A DNA stretch of 34,570 nt from Prevotellaceae bacterium. GTDB lineage: Bacteria > Bacteroidota > Bacteroidia > Bacteroidales > Paludibacteraceae. Every line of letters begins with the position of its first letter. Position 1 is the stretch's first letter. The stretch lies in NCBI GenBank assembly GCA_020636675.1, contig JACJXK010000027.1, positions 1 to 34,570 of the forward strand, given 5' to 3'. Under the pieces are notes generated by a model. That model was not told where the DNA came from. It made no database searches and was given only the letters and a program-made list of their open reading frames with translations. The translations under genes were made by a program, and so were the position numbers. Positions 26,045-33,880 of this stretch are shown piece by piece.

Positions 26045-26105
26045 GAGACCACTTCCATGCAGATAACCAGAAAGGATAATTTCACATGCAGAAGGATGTG
26101 GTCTC
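26045..26105. repeat. Inverted repeat GAGACCAC...GTGGTCTC upstream of the cellobiose phosphorylase promoter
   Basis: Perfect 8-bp arms (26045-26052 and 26098-26105), extendable to 12 bp with one mismatch, separated by about 45 bases that carry ATGCAG near both ends. It lies about 95-150 bases upstream of the GH94 -7 box and downstream of the GH5 terminator. It could be an operator pair, a small element or an unused hairpin. Nothing else is evident in 25883-26234. Confidence 0.5.
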
Positions 26106-26234
26106 AAGGCATCACCTCTTCAAAATAATCTATCTTTATTGCTGACACATCGGACGAATAAGAGAAATATTTCTTCTTTCAAAGAAGAAAAGCATCTGCC
26201 CTATGGCAAAAAAAAAGAAGGATTCATCTCTTAA

Positions 26235-26279
26235 AAAAATCCATGTTCCATGACAAAAACTCATGAAACATGGATTTTT
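26235..26279 (-). terminator. Terminator of the T9SS-exported GH5 gene
   Basis: A 19-bp stem with one mismatch (AAAAATCCATGTT... with its complement) and a 7-base loop, 24 bases after the GH5 stop; A/T flanks give a U-rich end on the minus strand. Confidence 0.88.
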
Positions 26280-26302
26280 CCAAAATGAAACACGGGATTT
26301 CG

Positions 26303-27589
26303 TTACTCCTTTACTATGTGTTTCACCGCAAAACCATTCGTAAATACTATCTTAACAAAATAAGAACCCTGGTTCAATTCTGAAACATCAACACGGTCAA
26401 CAGACCCATTGAAGGCATAAACACAACGGCCCATCATGTCCACAATTTGGAGTCCATTCATCACAGACCCCTCCGGCAAATCCAGAGAAACCTCATCTTT
26501 CACCGGATTAGGGAAGACAAACACCTTATCATTATAAGAGACCTGTTCAACCGAATTTATGCAATTCTCATCGAAAACATCCGGCTCCAATAATTTTCCC
26601 TTGATATATCCACCAGAATCCGACACATCATTCCAACTCTCCGTATCGCACGAATTCTTCAACAAAGCAGCAGAGGTCTCGTCCTTACCGGCATAACTCC
26701 AATTACACCAACTGATTTTACGTTCCTTCATCCAATCCATCCACACATTACACTCTTCAAGATACACACCTCCATTGCCATCGGCTCTTGATGTCCCGAA
26801 TTCCGTAACAAACAATGCCAATCCTTTATCAATAGCCGTCTGTGCCTTCTTCCTCAGCATGGATGTATGAGTTCCCGAATAGAAATGCAAAGAATACATG
26901 ACATTGGTATATGACAATGGATTTTCGGCTGCCACATCCACATCCTGGCTCCACGTAGGAGATCCACACACCACGATTGTATTAGGGTCATTCTTACGGA
27001 TGATAGGGATAATGGCATCTGCATACTGCTTCACCTTATCCCATGTCACCGAACTTCCATTCGGCTCATTACAAATCTCATAGATTACGTGTTTCGCACC
27101 CTTATGCTTCTTTGACATATAATCCCAAAACTCTTTTGCGTCATCAAGCGTATAGTTAGGGTTACCGCTACCCTGATTAAGCACATGCCAATCTATCAAG
27201 CAATAGATGCCATATTTAGCGCACAAATCGACCAACTCGTCGATATATTGGTTGTACTCCTCCTTGGTTTTCCATTGCTCCGTGGTATAACCACCCCACT
27301 CGTGGGTATAGACAGCCAAACGAAAGATATCTATTCCCCAATCTTCCGTCAAAGCCTTTATGGCGTTTTCCGTATAACACTTTGGATACCAAGCCAATCC
27401 ATGAGAGCTCATACCTCTCAACTGAATCGGCTCACCACATTCGCTTACCATTTGAGTACCAACGACTTTCGGTTTCCCGTTTTTAGAAACCGGGGAACCG
27501 GTCGGATAATCAGCTGCATTTGCATTAACAACAGAAAATGCCATCAATGCACACAATGTCCATTTTAATAAAAGATGTTTTTTTTCCAT
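26303..27589 (-). CDS. Secreted GH5 endo-glucanase with type IX secretion sorting domain
   Basis: A 428-aa enzyme from the ATG at 27589. A longer reading frame adds 28 residues of low-complexity leader, but the signal peptide (MEKKHLLLKWTLCALMAFSVVNANA) fixes the start. The GH5 domain spans about 30-335, with acid/base E175 (EICNEPN) and nucleophile E263 (FVTEFGT). After a short linker, residues about 355-428 (FVFPNPVKDEVSLDL, QIVDMMGRCVY, LNQGSYFVKI, KHIVKE) form a type A T9SS C-terminal sorting domain. The protein should therefore cross the outer membrane and be released or fixed on the cell surface. It is a single-gene unit with its own promoter and terminator, next to the cellobiose phosphorylase gene. 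Cellulose or beta-glucan is the probable substrate. Confidence 0.94.
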   Translation of the reverse strand: MEKKHLLLKWTLCALMAFSVVNANAADYPTGSPVSKNGKPKVVGTQMVSECGEPIQLRGMSSHGLAWYPKCYTENAIKALTEDWGIDIFRLAVYTHEWGGYTTEQWKTKEEYNQYIDELVDLCAKYGIYCLIDWHVLNQGSGNPNYTLDDAKEFWDYMSKKHKGAKHVIYEICNEPNGSSVTWDKVKQYADAIIPIIRKNDPNTIVVCGSPTWSQDVDVAAENPLSYTNVMYSLHFYSGTHTSMLRKKAQTAIDKGLALFVTEFGTSRADGNGGVYLEECNVWMDWMKERKISWCNWSYAGKDETSAALLKNSCDTESWNDVSDSGGYIKGKLLEPDVFDENCINSVEQVSYNDKVFVFPNPVKDEVSLDLPEGSVMNGLQIVDMMGRCVYAFNGSVDRVDVSELNQGSYFVKIVFTNGFAVKHIVKE

Positions 27590-27716
27590 ACGACAAAACT
27601 TTTTTACTTTAAAAATTAAAACATTTACTTTAAATATATATACTTTCTTCAAATCACGCACATCACCATCCATGTGTGAACAATTACAGATATTTTTTTC
27701 TAAAAATTGGACATCG

Positions 27717-27724
27717 CAAATATA
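27717..27724 (-). promoter_or_regulatory. -7 box (TATATTTG) for the secreted GH5 gene
   Basis: Exact TAnnTTTG match on the minus strand, with a leader of about 120 bases before the ATG. No perfect -33 TTTG is present. It lies in the 490-base divergent spacer shared with the NlpC/P60 gene. Confidence 0.45.
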
Positions 27725-27801
27725 TTTATTTTTTTAATTAAAACATACATGAAAAAAGAAATAGAATATGGAGAAGTTCCTTATTATTGAATAATTGCAA
27801 G

Positions 27802-27832
27802 CGTAAATAGGCAAAACAGCTTCAAATTTACG
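27802..27832. repeat. CGTAAAT/ATTTACG inverted repeat in the divergent spacer
   Basis: Perfect 7-bp arms at 27802-27808 and 27826-27832 with a 17-base loop, between the GH5 and NlpC/P60 promoters. Possibly an operator or hairpin. The spacer 27590-28077 otherwise shows only AT-rich DNA and the two promoter boxes. Confidence 0.35.
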
Positions 27833-27972
27833 GCCAGAGACCATCCTACTAATTTGCTTTTTATTGGCATGGCCGGAACATGTAAACATCGAAACGGATT
27901 TGGGCATGATACTATAATTTTAAAACAAGAATATTTTTTTAATATTAATTTTACAAATAAAACTTTTTGTTA

Positions 27973-27980
27973 TACATTTG
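27973..27980 (+). promoter_or_regulatory. -7 box (TACATTTG) for the NlpC/P60 lipoprotein gene
   Basis: Exact TAnnTTTG match, followed by a leader of about 90 bases to the ATG at 28078. The -33 position is only AT-rich. Confidence 0.55.
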
Positions 27981-28077
27981 CATACAAGAAAAACACCTAG
28001 TTTTTGTCACAAGACATATCATTAGAACCGATTTTCTACTGGATTATTTTAACAACTAAACAAAATTAAAGAATAAG

Positions 28078-28677
28078 ATGAAATCTGATTTTTTCTACTA
28101 CATTTTAGCAGCAGGACTTACATTGTCTGCCTGTTCACAAAATCCGCAACAAGAAAGCGCAAAAGATGAACAAAAGCAAGAGCAAAAGATTGAACTCAAC
28201 AGTAAAGTCTGTGCCTCCCCCTATTCCCCCTCATCTTCCCAAGAGGAGGAAAAGATGAGAGACCTATCTCAAAAAATAGGTTTTTCGATAGACGAGGATG
28301 ACAATCTTAGCCTATACAAAGAAGTGGCCGAATGGCTAGGCACACCATACCTATATGGAGGTTCGGAAAAAAGCGGAGCCGACTGTTCTGGATTCGTGAT
28401 GACAATATACCAAGACATTTACGGACTCGAACTCGAACGACAAACAAGCAAAATCTACCAGGAGAACTGCATATCCATAGACAAAGACGAGCTGAGAGAG
28501 GGAGATTTGGTATTTTTCCATACCGGCGGACAAAACAACGGGACACCCAACTACGTGGGCATCTACCTGAAAAACGGCAAATTCGTCAGTGTAAGCTCAA
28601 GCAAAGGAGTTATCATCAACGACCTATCCTCCAAATACTACAGCAAGAATTGGGTAGCGGGAGGCAGGATGAGATAA
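28078..28677 (+). CDS. NlpC/P60-family lipoprotein lacking the usual catalytic histidines
   Basis: A 199-aa lipoprotein: signal 1-18, lipobox LSAC with C19, then a Gln/Glu-rich linker (20-45). The NlpC/P60 domain (about 75-195) shows WLGTPYLYGGSEKSGADCSGFV with the nucleophile C103, and DELREGDLVFFHTG. Active members cut peptide bonds in peptidoglycan stems. The canonical HVGIY motif reads NYVGIYLKNGKFV here, so Tyr159 stands where the catalytic His is expected. The third-position His (usually in FIHAS) is Ser. His148 in FFHTGG is not at the normal site. Fold membership is sure; hydrolase activity is doubtful. It is a single gene with its own promoter and a terminator shared with gpmI. Confidence 0.88.
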   Translation: MKSDFFYYILAAGLTLSACSQNPQQESAKDEQKQEQKIELNSKVCASPYSPSSSQEEEKMRDLSQKIGFSIDEDDNLSLYKEVAEWLGTPYLYGGSEKSGADCSGFVMTIYQDIYGLELERQTSKIYQENCISIDKDELREGDLVFFHTGGQNNGTPNYVGIYLKNGKFVSVSSSKGVIINDLSSKYYSKNWVAGGRMR

Positions 28678-28703
28678 GCAACCGATCAATCCACAATAGC
28701 GAA

Positions 28704-28734
28704 AAGGGAGGACTCCACACGGACGTCCTCCCTT
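28704..28734. terminator. Bidirectional terminator between the NlpC/P60 gene and gpmI
   Basis: A perfect 10-bp stem (AAGGGAGGAC with GTCCTCCCTT), 11-base loop, between two convergent genes (26 bases after one stop, 24 before the other). The flanks extend the pairing imperfectly and are A/T-rich on both sides. Confidence 0.85.
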
Positions 28735-28757
28735 CTTATTTCGCAATTGTTCTACTC

Positions 28758-30275
28758 TTATTTCGAAATCAAACACTTGCCTGTCATCTCCTTAGGCTGC
28801 TCAAGACCGAGCAAACACAAAATGGAAGGAGCTACATCTGCCAACTTGCCATCTTCGACCTTTGCTCCCTTATTGTCGCTTACATAAACAAAAGGTACCG
28901 GATTCAAAGAGTGAGCCGTATTAGGAGTACCATCAGAATTAATGGCATTATCGGCATTTCCGTGATCGGCTATGATGATCGTATCATATCCGTTAGACTT
29001 AGCGGCCTCAACCACATTGTCCACGCAATTGTCAATAGCTACAACAGCCTTCTGTATAGCCTCATAGATGCCAGTATGTCCTACCATGTCACCATTTGCG
29101 AAGTTGACCACGATAAAGTCATATTTCTGAGTACCGATGGCCTCAACAAGCTTATCCTTCACTTCAAAGGCACTCATCTCCGGTTTCAAATCATAAGTAG
29201 CCACCTTTGGAGAAGGAACAAGTATACGATCTTCACCTGGAAATTCTGCTTCACGACCTCCATTCAAGAAGAATGTAACATGAGCAAACTTTTCTGTTTC
29301 TGCTGTATGAAGTTGTTTCAATCCCTTATTGCTAATATACTCAGCCAATGTATTAGTTACATTTTCTTTAGGGAATAAGATATGAACACCTGTAAATGAT
29401 GCATCATATGGAGTCATACAATAAAACTGTAGGTTCTTTATCGTCTTCATTCCCACTTCAGGCATATCTTTCTGAGTAAGAACAACGGTCAACTCTTTTG
29501 CACGGTCGTTACGGTAGTTGAAGAAGATAACCACATCACCTTCCTTAATAGTACCATCGAAAGCAGAATTATTGATAGGCTTGATGAATTCATCCGTCAC
29601 ACCCTCATCATAAGACTCCTGCATAGCTTTCACCATATCTGTAGCCTGTTTTCCCTTTCCGTTGACCAACAAATCGTAGGCCTCTTTCACACGTTCCCAA
29701 CGCTTGTCACGATCCATGGCATAGAAACGACCGATGATAGAAGCAATCTTACCGGCCGACTTTGCCGTATGAGCAGACAACTCTTCGATGAAGCCCTTTC
29801 CGCTCTTTGGATCCGTATCACGTCCATCCATAAAACAGTGGATATAGGTATTTTCTATTCCATAAGACTTGGAGATGTCACAAAGTTTGTAAAGATGATC
29901 TAGCGAACTATGTACGCCACCATTGGAGGTAAGACCCATGAAATGGATATTCTTTCCGTTCTCCTTCGCATAAGAGAATGCGCTCTTAATCTCAGGATTC
30001 TCCATAATCGAGTTGTCCTTGCAAGCCCTGTTTATCTTCACCAAATCCTGATAAACCACACGGCCGGCGCCAATGTTCAGGTGACCGACCTCCGAGTTTC
30101 CCATCTGTCCGTCCGGCAAACCTACAAATTCGCCGGAAGCCTGTAACTGAGAATATGGATAATTTTTCAGCAACGAATCCCAATATGGAGTTGGAGTTGA
30201 TGAAATGACATCAGACTTTTCTTTGTTTCCAAATCCCCAACCATCGAGGATCATCAATAATACTTTCTTGTTCAT
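28758..30275 (-). CDS. gpmI: 2,3-bisphosphoglycerate-independent phosphoglycerate mutase
   Basis: A 505-aa glycolytic enzyme that interconverts 3- and 2-phosphoglycerate through a phosphoserine intermediate, using Mn2+ or similar metals. DGWGFG (11-16) holds the first metal ligand; the nucleophilic serine is S61 in GQMGNSEVGHLNIG. YIHCFMDGRDTDP, FYAMDRDKRWERV, NFANGDMVGHTG and ADHGNADN are the other family motifs. Length is normal for the family (about 505-515). An in-frame TTG (30284) would add three residues; I take the ATG at 30275, which restores the usual MNKKVLLMILDGWG start. The DUF4834 gene lies 49 bases upstream on the same strand and may be co-transcribed. Confidence 0.96.
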   Translation of the reverse strand: MNKKVLLMILDGWGFGNKEKSDVISSTPTPYWDSLLKNYPYSQLQASGEFVGLPDGQMGNSEVGHLNIGAGRVVYQDLVKINRACKDNSIMENPEIKSAFSYAKENGKNIHFMGLTSNGGVHSSLDHLYKLCDISKSYGIENTYIHCFMDGRDTDPKSGKGFIEELSAHTAKSAGKIASIIGRFYAMDRDKRWERVKEAYDLLVNGKGKQATDMVKAMQESYDEGVTDEFIKPINNSAFDGTIKEGDVVIFFNYRNDRAKELTVVLTQKDMPEVGMKTIKNLQFYCMTPYDASFTGVHILFPKENVTNTLAEYISNKGLKQLHTAETEKFAHVTFFLNGGREAEFPGEDRILVPSPKVATYDLKPEMSAFEVKDKLVEAIGTQKYDFIVVNFANGDMVGHTGIYEAIQKAVVAIDNCVDNVVEAAKSNGYDTIIIADHGNADNAINSDGTPNTAHSLNPVPFVYVSDNKGAKVEDGKLADVAPSILCLLGLEQPKEMTGKCLISK

Positions 30276-30324
30276 TTTGTTCAATTATTTTTTAATGTAT
30301 TCATTTCCTTAAAAATTGGAGTAA

Positions 30325-30597
30325 TCACTCTTTCTCCTCCTCAAAATCGACATCCTCGGCTCCGCTCTTGAAAACACGCATACGCTTCGCTCCCACTTCC
30401 GACTGTGACGCAGAATCATCCGTCTGTTCCGAATTACCTTCCATCCGTCCGCCGGACGAGCCATAAGAGGAGAAAGTACGCCTTGGGCGTCCTAAACCCA
30501 AAAAGCTAAGGACACCTCCTAACAAACGACCCACTACGCTCAACACGAGAATCAGAAGCACAATGACGAAAAGAAATATAAAAGCCAAGAAACCCAT
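30325..30597 (-). CDS. DUF4834-type small membrane protein
   Basis: A 90-aa protein with one strong transmembrane helix at about 2-22 (LAFIFLFVIVLLILVLSVVG), a Gly/Ser/Arg linker (LLGGVLSFLGLGRPRRTFSSYGSS) and an acidic C-terminal tail (EDVDFEEEKE). The arrangement fits DUF4834, a Bacteroidetes family of unknown function. The helix, not a cleavable signal, anchors the tail. It precedes gpmI by 49 bases and probably shares a transcript with it, though I found no strong promoter box in the 114-base spacer to metF. Confidence 0.75.
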   Translation of the reverse strand: MGFLAFIFLFVIVLLILVLSVVGRLLGGVLSFLGLGRPRRTFSSYGSSGGRMEGNSEQTDDSASQSEVGAKRMRVFKSGAEDVDFEEEKE

Positions 30598-30711
30598 ATT
30601 TTCCAGATATATTAGTTATTTGAACGACGAAGCTAAGAACCTTTTTTATAACATGAAAAAAGTATGAATGTTTTTCAAAAATCAGACTTCCTTAAAAGTT
30701 CGGGCATCTTT

Positions 30712-31668
30712 TCAATAAACATTCTGAGCCACCTCTTTCACGCTCTTTGCCGCCATCATGGAATAGAAATGGATGCTAGGGACACCATGTTCCTTCAGCT
30801 CCTTCGCCTGTTTCGTACACCACTCCACGCCTACGGCACGAGCCTCCTCGTCGGTCTTACACTTACGTAGTTCCGTCGCAAAGTCTTCCGGTATATCCAC
30901 ATGGAATACTTTCGGCAGCATGGTAAGTTGGTTCATCACCGTAATAGGTTTCAGACCCGGGATGATAGGAACGGTTACTCCCTCCTGACGGCAACGTGCC
31001 ACGAAATCGAAATATCTTTGATTGTCAAAAAACATCTGAGTCACCACATAATCGGCTCCGGCAGCCACCTTCTGTTTCAGCCAATAGATGTCAGAGTCCA
31101 TATTAGGAGCCTCATCATGCTTCTCCGGATAGCCAGCCACACCATAAGAGAAGAGCGTGTTCTTCTTCTGCAACTGAGGAGTTCCGTCAACAAAAAAGCC
31201 CTCGTTGAATCGGTTTATCTGCGTTTGAAGCTCGGAAGCATGTGCATAACCATCATCAGTAGGGATGAAACGTTTATCTTGTTGCGCCTTATCTCCCCTT
31301 AAAAGCAGAAGGTCATGTATACCCAAGAAATCAAGATCTATCAACACATACTCCGTCTCTGCCTTCGAGAAGCCACTGCAAAGGATATGAGGAACCACGT
31401 TTATCTTATACTTATTCATTATGGCAGAAGCCACCGCCACAGTACCCGGACGGTGACGTTCGGCCACGCATTGATAGAGTCCGTTGGGCATGGTCTTGTA
31501 GACCATCTGACTGCGGTGTGTCGTTACATTTATATATTTAGGGTCGAATTCACGCAACATATCGATGGTTTTATATACCATATCTATGCTGTTTCCCTTC
31601 AATGGGGGTAATATTTCAAAAGAAAATGCGGTTGATTTACTGTTTTTTATCAAATCAATTACCTTCAT
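30712..31668 (-). CDS. metF: 5,10-methylenetetrahydrofolate reductase
   Basis: A 318-aa FAD-dependent enzyme that reduces 5,10-methylene-THF to 5-methyl-THF, the methyl donor for methionine synthesis. The TIM-barrel signatures are FSFEILPPLKG (16-26, with the catalytic Glu), NVTTHRSQ, PHILCSGFSK, DLLLLRGDKA, GAVGYPEKH-type GVAGYPEKHDEAP, GADYVVTQMFFDNQRYF and VPIIPGLKPI. The C-terminal part ends VGVEWCTKQAKELKEHGVPSIHFYSM, all standard. It follows the ftsE gene by 12 bases and is the last gene of the hisA operon. Confidence 0.96.
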   Translation of the reverse strand: MKVIDLIKNSKSTAFSFEILPPLKGNSIDMVYKTIDMLREFDPKYINVTTHRSQMVYKTMPNGLYQCVAERHRPGTVAVASAIMNKYKINVVPHILCSGFSKAETEYVLIDLDFLGIHDLLLLRGDKAQQDKRFIPTDDGYAHASELQTQINRFNEGFFVDGTPQLQKKNTLFSYGVAGYPEKHDEAPNMDSDIYWLKQKVAAGADYVVTQMFFDNQRYFDFVARCRQEGVTVPIIPGLKPITVMNQLTMLPKVFHVDIPEDFATELRKCKTDEEARAVGVEWCTKQAKELKEHGVPSIHFYSMMAAKSVKEVAQNVY

Positions 31669-31680
31669 CCTATTTTATTT

Positions 31681-32379
31681 TTAAAGTTCACAAGTTAAAT
31701 CATGTTCATTAACCACCTCTTCGAGCGACTCCTCACCGCAACGCACCACACGGCCGGGATAAGCATTGCGCCAATATAGATTGTGCGTTGCCATTATGAC
31801 TGCGGTTCCTTCCTGAGATATACGATGGATGAGTTTCATCAGCTCATCAGCGGTCTCCATGTCCAGATTTCCCGTAGGCTCGTCGGCCAGAAGCAGTTTG
31901 GGTTCATTCAGCAAAGCTCTCGCAATCACGATGCGCTGCTGCTCGCCTCCCGACAGTTCGTGAGGCATTTTATATCCTTTATTAGCCATTCCAACGAAAC
32001 GAAGCACATCGGATATGCGCACATCTATTTCGTTGTTGCTCTTTTTTGTCGTGGCTTTCAATACGAAACGCAGATTATCATACACACTCCGGTCCATCAA
32101 CAATTGGAAATCCTGGAAAACGATGCCTATACTTCTTCTCAGATAAGGCACCTGTCTGTTTTTTATCCTACAAAGATCGTAGTCAAAAACCTTGGCCTCC
32201 CCCGAAAGGATAGGCACCTCACAATACAAGGACTTCAAAAAAGTACTTTTCCCGCTACCTACTTTTCCATAAAGATAGATGAAATCCCGGGCATGAACCT
32301 GTATGTTCACGTCTTTGAGTACCGGCTGTTCCTGCTGGTTGACAAATACGTTCCTATAATCTACTAACAATTCATCCAT
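31681..32379 (-). CDS. ftsE: FtsE-like ABC transporter ATP-binding protein
   Basis: A 232-aa ABC ATPase from the ATG at 32379 (an in-frame TTG just upstream is ignored). Walker A is GKVGSGKST (about 38-46), Q-loop VFQDFQLL, signature LSGGEQQR, Walker B LLLADEPTGNLD, and H-loop MATHN. The QDFQLLMDRSVYDNLRFVL stretch and short length point to FtsE, which with the membrane protein FtsX controls peptidoglycan hydrolases at division. No ftsX lies beside it, so the partner must be elsewhere, as seen in some Bacteroidetes. The gene lies 5 bases after the HisIE-like stop and 12 before metF. A MacB/LolD-type partner is the alternative. Confidence 0.88.
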   Translation of the reverse strand: MDELLVDYRNVFVNQQEQPVLKDVNIQVHARDFIYLYGKVGSGKSTFLKSLYCEVPILSGEAKVFDYDLCRIKNRQVPYLRRSIGIVFQDFQLLMDRSVYDNLRFVLKATTKKSNNEIDVRISDVLRFVGMANKGYKMPHELSGGEQQRIVIARALLNEPKLLLADEPTGNLDMETADELMKLIHRISQEGTAVIMATHNLYWRNAYPGRVVRCGEESLEEVVNEHDLTCEL

Positions 32380-32384
32380 CAACT

Positions 32385-32909
32385 CTATTTTATACGTGGG
32401 CTATACTTCCGGGCTAGGCTCTCCATCACATCCTTCATCTCCAGACCACAAGATGCGAGTTCATTCATCATCTCCTCCATCCGGGATGTAACATCCTTCA
32501 ATGTCTCCGCTTTTGACGCCGCACACTCCCGCTCCTTATCCGAAGAATCGAGCAATACAGCCTTCTCAATAAACGGAAGCGACGAAAAATCGGCTTTATT
32601 CTCCTCATCCCAACAAGTGTCGGCTCCCGTATGGCACACAGGTCCTACAGGATTCACTTTGATCAGAAGTGTGTCGTGGTCACAGTCGTCACGCATAGAG
32701 ACCACATTAAGAAAGTTACCGCTTGTCTCGCCCTTCGTCCATAGTTTCTGCCTCGAACGACTAAAAAACGTGACTTTCCCTAACTCCAATGTCTTACGAT
32801 AAGAGTCCTCATTCATGAAACCAAGCATGAGAACCTTCCCTGTCACATTATCTTGTATGACAGCAGGAATCAACCCGCCCAACTTGTCAAAATCCAAATT
32901 CATATCCAT
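32385..32909 (-). CDS. hisI: HisI (phosphoribosyl-AMP cyclohydrolase) with an eroded HisE-like tail
   Basis: A 174-aa protein. Residues about 1-108 are a complete HisI domain: IPAVIQDNVTGKVLMLGFMN, GKVTFFSRSRQKLWTKGETSGN, the metal-binding DDCDHDTLLI, and VGPVCHTGADTCW. It opens the adenine ring of phosphoribosyl-AMP in histidine synthesis. Bacteroidales normally have a HisIE fusion of about 200 aa. Here the tail retains only the last helices (MNELASCGLEMKDVMESLARKY), while the segment with the pyrophosphohydrolase motif (KVGEEAxE and the following acidic residues) is absent. The coding frame is unbroken, and I found no missing part in other frames. It follows hisA by 38 bases. Confidence 0.85.
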   Translation of the reverse strand: MDMNLDFDKLGGLIPAVIQDNVTGKVLMLGFMNEDSYRKTLELGKVTFFSRSRQKLWTKGETSGNFLNVVSMRDDCDHDTLLIKVNPVGPVCHTGADTCWDEENKADFSSLPFIEKAVLLDSSDKERECAASKAETLKDVTSRMEEMMNELASCGLEMKDVMESLARKYSPRIK

Positions 32910-32947
32910 ATATAACCGGCTTTACTAGAATCGCAAATTTACAAATT

Positions 32948-33670
32948 CTAACTCAAAAACTTAGCCAAATCATCCATTTTTATCTTGCCCTCATAGATGG
33001 CCTTTCCTGTAATCACGGCAGGCACTCCGGCCTCCTGTAGATTTTCGATGTCCAGCATGGAACTTACACCTCCACTCGCTATCAGATACAAGTCCGGCAT
33101 CTCCGACAATATCTTTTTATAAAGTTCCGTAGATGGCCCCTGCAACATTCCATCCTTACTAATATCCGTACAGACAACCTTATCTATCCCCGATTTCTTA
33201 TAAGATTGGATAAATGGCAACAAATCGGCGTCGGTAGTCTCCAGCCAACCACCTACTGCTATCTTCTCGTTCTTCACATCGGCACCCAAGATGATGCGTT
33301 CGGAACCAAACTTATCTATCCAAGAGCGGAAAACGTCGGGACTCTTCACCGCAATGCTACCTCCGGTTATCATTTTCGCACCACACTCAAACGCTATCCG
33401 AAGATCATCGTCGCTCTTCAAGCCTCCACCAAAATCGACAGTCAGAGAGGTTGCCGAGGTAATCTTCTCCAAAACCTTATAGTTGACTATATGCTGGGCT
33501 TTGGCACCATCCAGATCAACAAGATGCAAACGACGGACACCTACGTCCTCAAACATCTTGGCTACCTCCATCGGATTCTCATTATAAACCTTTTTCTGTT
33601 CATAATCACCTTGAGAAAGGCGCACACACTTGCCGTCTATGATATCTATGGCTGGAATTATCTCTATCAT
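32948..33670 (-). CDS. hisA: HisA, phosphoribosylformimino-5-aminoimidazole carboxamide ribotide isomerase
   Basis: A 240-aa TIM-barrel isomerase catalysing the Amadori step of histidine biosynthesis (ProFAR to PRFAR). Key positions: catalytic D8 in IPAIDIIDGKCVRL, HLVDLDGAKA, DFGGGLKSDDD (phosphate site), GADVKNEKIAVGGW, VCTDISKDGMLQGP (second catalytic Asp) and ASGGVSSMLD, AVITGKAIYEGKI. Length is normal. HisF, often encoded between hisA and hisIE, is missing here, and hisH is not upstream. The gene leads the operon hisA-hisI-ftsE-metF and has a good -7 box before it. Confidence 0.96.
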   Translation of the reverse strand: MIEIIPAIDIIDGKCVRLSQGDYEQKKVYNENPMEVAKMFEDVGVRRLHLVDLDGAKAQHIVNYKVLEKITSATSLTVDFGGGLKSDDDLRIAFECGAKMITGGSIAVKSPDVFRSWIDKFGSERIILGADVKNEKIAVGGWLETTDADLLPFIQSYKKSGIDKVVCTDISKDGMLQGPSTELYKKILSEMPDLYLIASGGVSSMLDIENLQEAGVPAVITGKAIYEGKIKMDDLAKFLS

Positions 33671-33694
33671 ATTTTCCTTTGTTTAAAATATCCG

Positions 33695-33702
33695 CAAAAT
33701 TA
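33695..33702 (-). promoter_or_regulatory. -7 box (TAATTTTG) for the hisA operon
   Basis: Exact TAnnTTTG match on the minus strand, 24 bases upstream of the hisA ATG. At 19 bases distance lies TTGT (33725-33722), close to the -33 TTTG element. Confidence 0.65.
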
Positions 33703-33880
33703 AGAATTTTAAGAATGCAGGACAACGTATTTTCCTATTAGAATAGAAAATAACGACACCCAACACCTTTTTTAATGAACTTTACCAAGTTGTTTTTTTG
33801 AGCACTTATAGAAAATTCAAGACAACTTTCCAAAACCAAAAGGGATAGAAAATGGTTATTAAAGAAAAAAAGGAAACATC

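Noticed and set aside
27590..27673. Longer N-terminus for the secreted GH5 protein
   Set aside because: The extra 28 residues are AT-rich leader translation and would bury the signal peptide.
28332..29378. 348-codon plus-strand frame overlapping the NlpC/P60 gene and gpmI
   Set aside because: It overlaps two well-supported genes and reads through their shared terminator; the product has no recognisable motif.
32385..32640. Frameshift as the reason for the short HisE tail
   Set aside because: I read the other minus-strand frames over this stretch and found no KVGEEA-type segment; the actual frame has normal codon use to its stop.
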